Source: UA16 sp002292325
GTDB taxonomy: Bacteria; Bacteroidota; Bacteroidia; Flavobacteriales_D; Sanyastnellaceae
Reading direction: 5' to 3'
DNA: 64,000 nt
NCBI GenBank assembly: GCA_943788645.1
Contig: CALSRC010000003.1
Coordinates: 21,944-85,943 of the forward strand
Every line of letters begins with the position of its first letter. The stretch's first letter is position 1. The notes under the pieces are model-generated. The model saw only the letters and a list, made by a program, of their open reading frames with translations. It had not been told where the DNA came from and made no database searches. Shown here piece after piece: positions 16,883 to 25,377 of the stretch. Position numbers and translations under genes: made by a program.

Positions 16883-19438
16883 ATGAAGGATAGAAAAGAG
16901 TACAGCGCAGTTGTTAGTCATCCATTTCATGTATTCAATGGGATATTTTTAACCTTGCCGCTTGACGGGATAAGGCAGACAGGATTGCGTGTGCCGTTGC
17001 TGCAAGAGGCATGTGATGAAGGTTTGGAGGATGCGAAAACGCCTGAACAAATACTGAAAGGTTTTTTTGAGTCTCAAGGATTGTCTGAAACCGATGGCCA
17101 GGCAGATTTGTTGTTCCGCATTATTCAATACGTAGAGCGGCAAGTTGTGCTTGTAGATGCGCTGGAGGATGCCCGTTACGCGCAGTTGAATGATCTTGGC
17201 GGAGCGGAGTCATTGCAGAGTTTCATGCAGCGCATTCGTCGCCATAGGAAGGAAGAGGACCTCAAAGAGTTGCTCAATGAATATGCTGTTCGCGTCGTAT
17301 TGACCGCTCATCCTACGCAGTTTTATCCAGGAAGTGCTCTCGCCATCATTACCGATTTGGCCAAAGCAATGGAGGAAAACGATTTGGTGAGCATTCGAAA
17401 GCTTCTGCATCAGCTCGGTCTTACTCCCTTTTTCCAGTCTGAGCCTCCGACGCCGTTCGATGAAGCCGTTCGTCAAACATGGTACCTCGAAAATGTATTT
17501 TACCATGCGGCACCGGAGCTTTATGCTCGGGTGGCTCAGACTCTGGAGGATCCATCAGGTGCTTCGCTCAGTGAAGGACTCATTACGATCGGATTTTGGC
17601 CAGGAGGAGACCGCGATGGCAATCCTTTTGTGGATGCAGATACCACATGGAATGTGGCCGAGCGATTGAGGTTAACATTGCTTCGGTGCTACCGGAGAGA
17701 GATTCGTGATTTGCGCAGAAGAATTACCTTCAAACATGTAGCAGCGCGTCTCGATCAGTTGCAAGATCGCATTGAATATGCGATGCTTCACCCGGAAAAA
17801 ATGTCGCTGTCGGTGAAGGACCTGTACAAGGAATTGGATGAAGTTGCGGATTGGGTGTCAAAGCACTCCAACGGCTTGTTTCTCGAAAAAATCCGTGGGT
17901 TCCAATTCAAACTTCGTCTTTTTGGATTGCACTTTGCGAGTTTAGACATCCGGCAAGATAGCCGTGTGATCCAACATGCTTTGGACGAAGCGCTTGCTGC
18001 CTGCGAAGTGGATGTGGATGCATTTAGAGCCCAATCAACCGAAGAGCAGGTGGATGCTCTGCTTGGTCAACAATGGGAAGGAGCGGTTGATCATCTTGAA
18101 GTTGAGCGTCACAACGACATCATCGCTTCGTTCAGAACCATGGCCAAAATTCAAGCCTTCAATGGCCCTCGTGCATGTCATCGGTTCATCATTAGCAATT
18201 GCCGAGGTGTTCTAGATGTTGCGGCTGTAGCAGCCTTGGCCAGAATGGCGGGTGTGAGTAAAACGTTGGAATTGGATATCGTTCCGTTGTTTGAGACCAT
18301 TGCTGATCTGGCCCGCTCAGAATCAGAAGTACGAGAGATGTACCGCCATCCGGCTTATCGGTCCCATCTCCAAACCCGCGGAGACCGTCAAACGGTGATG
18401 TTGGGATTTTCAGATGGGACGAAGGACGGCGGGTATCTGCAAGCCAACTGGTCCATATTCGAAGCGAAGCGCAACCTGACTCGGCTATCACGGGATTCAG
18501 GTGTGACGGTGCTGTTTTTTGATGGCAGAGGAGGGCCACCCGCACGTGGGGGAGGAAATACGCATCGGTTTTATGCATCGTTGGGATCGGATATTGAGAA
18601 TAAAGAAATTCAAACGACCATTCAAGGTCAAACGATCAGCTCGAATTTTGGCATTCCCAAGTCCGCAGGTTTTAACTTGGAACTCCTTCTGACAGCTGGA
18701 CTCCAGAGTCGAATCTTTGATGATGCCCAAACGCAAATTAGCCAAGATCAAGGTGATCTCATCGAGCTATTGGGGTCCAAATCTTTCGCTCATTACACGG
18801 CGCTCAAGGAGCACCCTGAATTCATGAATTACCTCACAAAGTGGGGGACATTGAAGTATTATGGTGAAACGAACATTGGCAGCCGGCCAACCAGCAGATC
18901 CAAGGATGGACCGTTGAATTTCAGCGATCTCCGTGCGATTCCATTCGTAGGTTCCTGGACGCAACTCAAGCAGAACGTTCCCGGGTTTTTTGGATTAGGT
19001 TCGGCACTGGAGTGGCTCGATTCAGAAGGTCGAATCGAAGACGCTAGCGCCTTGTACAGGGACAATGCCTTCTTCCGTGCATTGATCGAAAACAGCATGC
19101 AGAGCATGATGAAAAGTGATTTTCGGCTGACGGCACACCTCGAGGCGGATCCACAGTTCTGCGGGATTTGGACCATGATTCGTGATGAATTTGAGCGTTC
19201 AAAGAAATGGGTGCTCTTCATTTCTGGGCAATCTACCCTTATGGAACGAAACCCGCACATTCGCGAGAGCATCGCCTTGCGGGATGACATCATCCGTCCG
19301 CTCTTGATTATCCAGCACTTTGCCCTTGGCCAGTTGGCAGCAAAGGAGGAGTCTACAAATTGGGATGCCAAAGTGCTCAACCGTTTGATCGTCAGATCGA
19401 TGTTCGGAATTATCAACGCCAGCCGAAACGCAGTGTAA
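16883..19438 (+). CDS. ppc: Phosphoenolpyruvate carboxylase (Bacteroidota type)
   Basis: Adds bicarbonate to PEP to give oxaloacetate, refilling the TCA cycle. 851 residues. The catalytic His motif is VLTAHPTQF near residue 141, where most bacteria have TAHPTE. The second signature is GGDRDGNPFV near 244. The third is FDGRGGPPARGGGNTH near 548, replacing the usual FHGRGGxxGRGGGP; this variant is shared by Bacteroidota enzymes as I recall them. QGQTISSNFG follows. The C-terminal allosteric Asn/Arg region ends FGIINASRNAV. The start is ATG 16883, after TACCTTTG. An intrinsic terminator follows the stop. Confidence 0.94.
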   Translation: MKDRKEYSAVVSHPFHVFNGIFLTLPLDGIRQTGLRVPLLQEACDEGLEDAKTPEQILKGFFESQGLSETDGQADLLFRIIQYVERQVVLVDALEDARYAQLNDLGGAESLQSFMQRIRRHRKEEDLKELLNEYAVRVVLTAHPTQFYPGSALAIITDLAKAMEENDLVSIRKLLHQLGLTPFFQSEPPTPFDEAVRQTWYLENVFYHAAPELYARVAQTLEDPSGASLSEGLITIGFWPGGDRDGNPFVDADTTWNVAERLRLTLLRCYRREIRDLRRRITFKHVAARLDQLQDRIEYAMLHPEKMSLSVKDLYKELDEVADWVSKHSNGLFLEKIRGFQFKLRLFGLHFASLDIRQDSRVIQHALDEALAACEVDVDAFRAQSTEEQVDALLGQQWEGAVDHLEVERHNDIIASFRTMAKIQAFNGPRACHRFIISNCRGVLDVAAVAALARMAGVSKTLELDIVPLFETIADLARSESEVREMYRHPAYRSHLQTRGDRQTVMLGFSDGTKDGGYLQANWSIFEAKRNLTRLSRDSGVTVLFFDGRGGPPARGGGNTHRFYASLGSDIENKEIQTTIQGQTISSNFGIPKSAGFNLELLLTAGLQSRIFDDAQTQISQDQGDLIELLGSKSFAHYTALKEHPEFMNYLTKWGTLKYYGETNIGSRPTSRSKDGPLNFSDLRAIPFVGSWTQLKQNVPGFFGLGSALEWLDSEGRIEDASALYRDNAFFRALIENSMQSMMKSDFRLTAHLEADPQFCGIWTMIRDEFERSKKWVLFISGQSTLMERNPHIRESIALRDDIIRPLLIIQHFALGQLAAKEESTNWDAKVLNRLIVRSMFGIINASRNAV

Positions 19439-19452
19439 GATTTGGTCCAATA

Positions 19453-19486
19453 AAAGCGGCCCCTTTCGGAGCCGCTTAAATTTTTG
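19453..19486. terminator. Terminator between ppc and the S46 peptidase gene
   Basis: AAGCGGC (19454-19460) pairs with GCCGCTT (19471-19477), followed by AAATTTTT. It can serve both converging genes. Confidence 0.85.
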
Positions 19487-19499
19487 AATCACGTGTTGA

Positions 19500-21683
19500 T
19501 TAGCGTAAACCGCTGACCAGGTCCATTTCTTCAATCAAGTTGTTGGCTCCAGCAAACTTGTCCAGTATCCACATGACATAACGGATGTCAACGGAGATGG
19601 TTCGTTGCAATTCAGTTTCAAAGGCGATGTCTCCGCTCATAGCTTCCCAGTTGCCATCAAAAGCACAACCGATGAGGTCACCATTGGCGTCCAGTACGGG
19701 CGAGCCTGAGTTGCCTCCTGTGATGTCTGTCCCATGAATGAAGCACACGACGAGTTCCCCTGATTCATCTGCGTAAGGTCCAAAGTCTCGGCTACGGATT
19801 AATTCATCCAGCGCGTCTGGAACGACAAATTCAGGGTTGGAGTTGTCCTTTTTTTCCAACACACCATTGGCCGTGGTGATGAAGTCGTAATTCACCGCAT
19901 CAGCAGCTTTGTATGGGGCTACAGCGCCATAGGTCAGCCGCATGGTGGAGTTCGCATCGGGAGCGATGGCTTGGCCGGCATCCATTTCACGGAGGCCTTT
20001 GACGAATAAACGGTAGCCGCGGTTAAATTTATCTTCCGCAGGATTGGACATTCCAGCGAAGTATGTTTGGATGGCACTGTTGCCTACGATGATGCCGAGA
20101 TCCTTATCCAGTTGTTTTTGGTCGGGATTTGCAATGAATGCAGCACAACGGCCTGCATCGACCAAAAAGCTATTGGCATACATCTTATCCGCAAATTGAC
20201 TGAAATCATTTTCTGACATCATGCGCACACCCATGTACTTCCTTGACACTAACTCAAAAAACGAGGGGTGGTAGGCTGGGTCGATGTCGTCACGGAATTT
20301 GGACATCAGATTTACAAACAAATCACGGTCAGTCGCTTGGTCATATTCTTTAAAAAAATCCATTTGCAAAGTCGCTCATAGCCGCTTGTGTGGCTGCAAC
20401 TTCTTCGGCCTTATCGCTGAATAATCCACCAGCCATCCGAGCAAAGCGGAAGGAAAATAACGTAATATCACAGCCAATGAGCCCAGCTTCCAACGCATAA
20501 ACCTTGCCCTGAACACTCGGGTCTGTGTCTTCGTAGTATGACTGAATCAAGTCCAACGCCTCTCCGTATTCAGTTTTGCGGTCTTCGTTTTCGTTGACCC
20601 ATTTGGTGAAGCGTTCTTCCAACGTGGCTTTCTTGGCTTCTACATCTAACCGCTTCAAACCCTTTGGACTGACCGATGTAGTATTTCCAGTAGTTGGCCG
20701 CTTGTGCATACTTGGCCGCGTATTGAATGCGCACGGCTGGATCTGCGTCCATGTGTTCCTTCATTGTCTTTAGCTTCAAATCACGCACGTCGACAACGGA
20801 AGGGGTTGTAGAGGCGCAGTGCTTGATCAATGCCCCAGCTGCTGAGGAACCGGTCCGTGCTTCCGGGGTAGCCCATGATCATGGTGAAGTCCCCTTCGGA
20901 CACACCGTCCATCGAGATGCGCAAATGTCGCTTGGGCTGGTAAGGCACGTTGGAGTCACTGAAGTCAGCGGGTTCGTTATCAGTACCCGCATAAATACGC
21001 AACATGGAGAAGTCTCCAGTGTGTCTTGGCCACATCCAGTTGTCGGTGTCGCCTCCGTATTTTCCTACGCTTTCGGGCGGAGCCGCAACCAAGCGAATGT
21101 CACGGTATGTTTTATATTCGAACAAGTAGAATTCGTTGTCGTAGTAGAAACTTTTGAGTTGGAGTTCTTTTTCTCCATCTGCATTCATCTCCTCCATCAG
21201 TGCTTTTCTTGCCTCGGAAATGGCCGCATTTCGATCGTCTTCGTTCATCTCCATTGTGACATTAGCGAGCATGCGTTCCGTGACATCATCGATGCGGACC
21301 AGGAAGCTAATGACAAAGTCATCGATGTGCTTTTCCTGGTCGAATGCCTTCGCAAAAAAACCATCCGTGAGGTAATCATTTTCTGTGGAGCTAAACCCTT
21401 GAATTGCATCATAGGCGCAGTGATGATTGGTCAAGACCAAGCCTTGGGATGAGATCACTTCACCCGTGCACGACCCTCCATTCAATCGAACAATCGCATC
21501 TTTGAGGCTTGCGTTGTTGATGTCATAAATTTCTTCTGCTGTCAAATTGAGTCCCATGCCTTCCATTTCGGCCATGGTAATGCGATTGAGCATGTTGACC
21601 AGCCACATGCCTTCGTCGGCTTTGGCAGTCAATGAAGTGCTGAACATGCTGATGACCAGCAATAAAATCGTTGTTTGCTTCAT
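19500..21683 (-). CDS. S46 family dipeptidyl-peptidase (DPP7/DPP11-like), three frameshifts in this sequence
   Basis: Exported serine exopeptidase releasing dipeptides from peptide N termini. A signal peptide (MKQTTILLLVISMFSTSLTAKA) leads into DEGMWL. The catalytic triad is visible: His in VLTNHHCAYDA, Asp in GGDTDNW, Ser in TGGNSGSPV. The reading frame changes three times, each by one extra base in or beside a homopolymer: GGGG at 20802-20805, the AAACCCTTT stretch at 20657-20665, and A7 at 20352-20358. Correcting these gives one protein of about 727 residues, the normal length. The segment FDGNWEAM has Gly where, as I recall, DPP11 has Arg, suggesting DPP7-like preference for hydrophobic P1. 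It lies 2 bases after the DUF6438 gene. Confidence 0.88.
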
Positions 21684-21685
21684 GT

Positions 21686-22177
21686 TTATTCAAGGTTAGT
21701 TTTCGTGTTCGGAATCCAATTGAGCGAAGCCATGGATTCATCCAAAAGAGTATACAAAGTACTCAGATCAGGGCCTTTGTATCGGTTGGTAACTGATTTG
21801 CCGTAGAGGATTGTAATGGTCGAAGGCAAGTCCGTGATGCGCGGATTGTCATAGAGATCCTTCATTATGAGGTAGGAAGATTTATCAATGGAAGATTCGA
21901 CTTGACTATTCCAGACCTGCGCCGTTTTACTTAAATCCGCGGTGTAATTGCCTGGTTTTAATTGCCCAAGAGCTCCTTCGCGAAATGGCCGCGTGATTTC
22001 CATTTCACACATTCCATTCGGAAGGACATGAAAAATGAATGCAGGGCAAGGACCAAAACACAGGGTCTTCTCGTAGATGACTTCCTGAAAGGAATGGGCG
22101 GATGCATCTTTCTGAACAGAGCAGCCTGTGAACGCGCAAGCAGCGCTTATGGTCAGGATCAGAAGGAGTCGACTCAT
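21686..22177 (-). CDS. DUF6438-like lipoprotein
   Basis: 163 residues. MSRLLLILTISAACAFTGC ends in a lipobox with Cys19. The mature part has LCFGPCPAFIFHVLPNG, the CxGxCPxY/F signature that I associate with DUF6438, then a beta-rich domain. No function is known to me. The start overlaps the end of yidC by 4 bases, so the pair is translationally coupled. Confidence 0.66.
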   Translation of the reverse strand: MSRLLLILTISAACAFTGCSVQKDASAHSFQEVIYEKTLCFGPCPAFIFHVLPNGMCEMEITRPFREGALGQLKPGNYTADLSKTAQVWNSQVESSIDKSSYLIMKDLYDNPRITDLPSTITILYGKSVTNRYKGPDLSTLYTLLDESMASLNWIPNTKTNLE

Positions 22178-24051
22178 TTCCTGGATTTTTTCTTGGCTTT
22201 GATTTCCTTCGTTTTATCTAATTGCTCTTTCTGCATTTGCTCCAAACGTTCTTGGAAGCTGGATTTTTTGCGCGGCTTTGCCTTATTGGCCTCAATCTTT
22301 TCCCGGATCTTGTCCTCATCGATCAGAAATTCCTTGATGAGTAACATCTGTCCGATGCTGATTACGTTGGCTGTCAAATAGTACAAGCTCAATCCCGACG
22401 CGAACTGGTTGAAAAAGAACAACATCATGAAGGGAAAAAACTGTTGGATGACCTTCATGTTGGGCATGCCCGGTTGCTGCGGTTGGGGCGGCTGATTGGC
22501 CATGGTCATGCGCATGTAGAAGAACGTACTAATTGACATGAGCAAGGTGAAACCGCTAACATGAGCTCCATAAAACGGAATGGAGAATGGCAGATTGAAG
22601 ATGCTGTCAAATGCTCCGAGGTCATCCGCCCATAAAAAGGATTGGCCGCGCATTCCAATGTTTGCAGGAAAGAAACGGAACATAGCGTATAGGACCGGCA
22701 TTTGCAGCAAGGCTGGAACACAGCCCGCTAAAGGGTTGACTCCCGTTTGGCGGTACAGCGCCATCGTGGCTTGTTGCTTCGCCATGGCATCGTCTTCATG
22801 TTTCTTGTTGAGCTCCTCGATTTCGGGTCTCAACACCTTCATTTTAGCCGAGGACATGAAGTTTTTCCAGGTAATAGGGGATAGGGCCAATTTGATGATC
22901 AACGTGATGACCAAGACGATGAGTCCAACTGATCCTATTTTGGAAGCTAAAAAGTCATACAGCGGCAAAATGACATTCCGGTTGACCCAGCCAAATATCC
23001 ACCAGCCATAATCGATGATTCGGTCGGCCTCTTCAAGCTCCAGTGATTCCAACGCGTTTTGCTCGTTGGGTCCAAAATAGAATTGAAAATTACTCGCGAC
23101 GGCCGTTCCTATTCGTTGAGGCTCAAAAGGCAAGCGTGCACTGTAAAGCATAGTGACAGTCGAATCTTCTTCAGGCACGGTAGTGGTGAGTTCTGCACCG
23201 GCCATGAAGTCACCATCATGATGAACCAATGCCGAGAAAAAATTCTGCTTGAAGGCCATCCATTCAAGGGGTTCCTCCGTGATAAGATCTTTGCTTTGAC
23301 CATCCGTCAAGTAATCCCGGCCTAATCCCACTTCCTTGAAGTAGATGCTGCTGTGCTGTCGTTCCCAATCCAGTCCTTTTTCATTGGGTATTCCTGCCGC
23401 ATTCCAGTCCAGCGTGAAGGATTCACCAAGTTGTGTTCCGAAGCCTTCGAACGAGAGTGTGGAGGATAACTCGTTCCCGTTCAGTTCGTGCTCCCATCGG
23501 ATCACTTGGCCTTCAACCGAGCGACTGACCAATGCCATGCTATTTTCACGGTCGGCCTCCATTTCGAAATGCAAATCACTCAATTGCATCACCCGGTTGA
23601 CGTCATCGAATTCAAATTCAATGTCCATTGAACTGGCATCTGCATTCCACAGGGCTATCGGCTCTTCAGAGTTATACCTGTTGTAATCTTTCAGTTTTAC
23701 TTCCACAGGAACGCCACCGCGACTGCTAAAGGTTAACGCTGTTGCATCGGACTCCAGGACATAGGATTGTTCTTGACCGAGCGCAGCGGTGGCCAATTGA
23801 CCAAAGCGTTGAACTAGGTTGGGATCCATTCCTTCTGACAGTCCGCTTACAGGGACTGTTTCCGTTCTGAGTTCTGCTTGAAAGGCAGCTTCTTCTGCTG
23901 AGGAAATACTATCGAGACGGGCCTCTTCGATCAAGCGTTCTTGTTCCGCAATGGCGGCGATTCGATCTTCCTCAGTCGGGGCTGTGTACCAGATGTATCC
24001 GATGTACAAAAGGACCATCAGGACGATGCCGATAATTTGATTTTTATCCAT
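22174..24051 (-). CDS. yidC: Membrane protein insertase YidC
   Basis: Inserts and folds inner-membrane proteins, alone or with SecYEG. 625 residues. A first transmembrane segment (about 5-21) is followed by a large periplasmic beta-sandwich (about 60-345). The insertase core then has helices near 365-390 (LIVLVITLIIKLALSP, with the groove-facing positive residue as Lys), 445-465, 500-520 and 535-570. The C-terminal tail is strongly basic (KAKPRKKSS, KAKKKSRK) for ribosome contact. It sits in the long minus-strand run between kdsC and DUF6438. A TAACTTCG element 17 nt before the ATG may be a local promoter. Confidence 0.95.
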   Translation of the reverse strand: MDKNQIIGIVLMVLLYIGYIWYTAPTEEDRIAAIAEQERLIEEARLDSISSAEEAAFQAELRTETVPVSGLSEGMDPNLVQRFGQLATAALGQEQSYVLESDATALTFSSRGGVPVEVKLKDYNRYNSEEPIALWNADASSMDIEFEFDDVNRVMQLSDLHFEMEADRENSMALVSRSVEGQVIRWEHELNGNELSSTLSFEGFGTQLGESFTLDWNAAGIPNEKGLDWERQHSSIYFKEVGLGRDYLTDGQSKDLITEEPLEWMAFKQNFFSALVHHDGDFMAGAELTTTVPEEDSTVTMLYSARLPFEPQRIGTAVASNFQFYFGPNEQNALESLELEEADRIIDYGWWIFGWVNRNVILPLYDFLASKIGSVGLIVLVITLIIKLALSPITWKNFMSSAKMKVLRPEIEELNKKHEDDAMAKQQATMALYRQTGVNPLAGCVPALLQMPVLYAMFRFFPANIGMRGQSFLWADDLGAFDSIFNLPFSIPFYGAHVSGFTLLMSISTFFYMRMTMANQPPQPQQPGMPNMKVIQQFFPFMMLFFFNQFASGLSLYYLTANVISIGQMLLIKEFLIDEDKIREKIEANKAKPRKKSSFQERLEQMQKEQLDKTKEIKAKKKSRK

Positions 24052-24090
24052 ATTCGGGTGCGAAGTTAGGTGAATTAGCGGGCTGGTGTA

Positions 24091-24609
24091 TTACCAATGA
24101 ATTTGACCTTCTCCATTCCAGATTCCTTTGGCTTTCATGAAGGCTTCAATCAATTCCCTTACGCACCCTTTTCCTCCTGGTATTTGACTGACGTATGAAC
24201 ATGCCGAGAATACGTCCTGTGCAGCATCACTTGGACAACAGCTGAGCCCCACAGCCTTCAATGCGGGAATATCGGGCATATCGTCTCCCATGTAGGCCAT
24301 GTGCTCAAGTGGGATGCCATGGCGGTCTGAAAGGTCGCGAAGAACGGCAAGTTTGTCATGACTTTTGAGATGAACTTCTTCAACTCCCAAACCGCGCATT
24401 CGTTCCTCAACACTTGGCTCTCTTCCTCCCGTAACAATGGCGAGAGGAACACCTTGCTTGCACGCCCACTGGACGGCGAATCCATCTTTGGCATGTCCTT
24501 GGCGCAGCATGGTTCCGTCTGAATCAATGAGGATGGTTCCGTCGGTGAAGATTCCGTCATAATCAAAGGCCAATAGGCGGATGGATTCAAATTGATCGGG
24601 AGTATACAT
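24091..24609 (-). CDS. kdsC: KdsC-like HAD phosphatase (KDO-8-phosphate phosphatase)
   Basis: 172 residues of the small C0-type HAD family that dephosphorylates 3-deoxy-D-manno-octulosonate 8-phosphate for lipopolysaccharide synthesis. HAD motifs are in place: FDYDGIFTDG (nucleophile and acid Asp), TGGRE (motif II), KLAVL (Lys) and MGDDMPDIPAL (metal Asp pair). There is no cap domain, as expected. The related YrbI/NeuA-phosphatase activity on other nonulosonates cannot be excluded. It ends 39 bases before yidC and starts 6 bases after the DUF2520 gene. Confidence 0.87.
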   Translation of the reverse strand: MYTPDQFESIRLLAFDYDGIFTDGTILIDSDGTMLRQGHAKDGFAVQWACKQGVPLAIVTGGREPSVEERMRGLGVEEVHLKSHDKLAVLRDLSDRHGIPLEHMAYMGDDMPDIPALKAVGLSCCPSDAAQDVFSACSYVSQIPGGKGCVRELIEAFMKAKGIWNGEGQIHW

Positions 24610-24615
24610 AAAAGT

Positions 24616-25377
24616 CTAGTGAGTTTGAGGATGGTGGGATTGGATGCTCTCGGTGAGAATGCGGTAAAGGATCGCTAAGTCTGGTTTGTCCTTGAGGCTG
24701 TCAAGGTGAGCTTCAATGACCTTTTGGTCATTTCGTATGGCCGGACCAGTTTGGTGTTTCGCTGATTCTCCGTCCAGAGCTCGCTGCGATGCAACGGAAA
24801 CCAAGGGTTGCATTAATTCCCAAGGTACACCGGCTTCTTCGCAGAACTCCTGAGCCAATGCGAAGAGGTGATTTGAGAAATTCGAGGCAAAAACCGCGGC
24901 CAAATGTGTCCGTTGTCGATTGGACTCTTCGAGGGGAATAACGGTGGATGATATCCAGGATGCTATTGCTCTTCCGTATTCGAGGTCCTCTGAGTTTTGG
25001 GCCGTGATCACGAGCGGAATGGTTGATACAGTTTCGGGTGCATGGGCTTGAACACTCTGCACCGGCCAAATCACGGCACCGTTTGCGGGATCTGCCAATG
25101 ATCCACTGAAATGAATTCGAAAAACTCCGCTAGGGAGTTGATCTAGAATCCCTGAAATCGCGTCATCACTGACCGCGATCAATGCGATATTGATGTCGTT
25201 CGGTAGTTGGCTGCAGTCTTCCAAGCATACCGCATCCCGCGTTGAAAACCCTTCAGGAATTTGACAGGATCGGTTGCAAAATGCTCCTATGGTCAGGCCA
25301 CGGGATTCCCATGCGCGGCCTAGGGATGTTGCAACACGACCATTGCCTATGAGGACTGCGCGAAGAGAATCAATCAT
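24616..25377 (-). CDS. Rossmann-fold / DUF2520 NADP-binding protein
   Basis: 253 residues from ATG 25377, which overlaps the ccmF end by 8 bases. The N-terminal Rossmann domain has LIGNGRVATSLG near residue 7 and IALIAVSDDAI near 60. The C-terminal all-alpha domain (about 130-253) shows HLAAVFASNFSNHL and the segment LMQPLV typical of DUF2520, a fold related to F420-dependent NADP oxidoreductases and ketopantoate-type reductases. The substrate is unknown. This gene commonly sits beside kdsC-like genes in Bacteroidota. Confidence 0.82.
   Translation of the reverse strand: MIDSLRAVLIGNGRVATSLGRAWESRGLTIGAFCNRSCQIPEGFSTRDAVCLEDCSQLPNDINIALIAVSDDAISGILDQLPSGVFRIHFSGSLADPANGAVIWPVQSVQAHAPETVSTIPLVITAQNSEDLEYGRAIASWISSTVIPLEESNRQRTHLAAVFASNFSNHLFALAQEFCEEAGVPWELMQPLVSVASQRALDGESAKHQTGPAIRNDQKVIEAHLDSLKDKPDLAILYRILTESIQSHHPQTH

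Noticed and set aside
19500..21683. S46 gene as a decayed pseudogene
   Set aside because: All three breaks are single extra bases at homopolymers, and all catalytic motifs are intact. Sequence error explains it better, although decay is not excluded.
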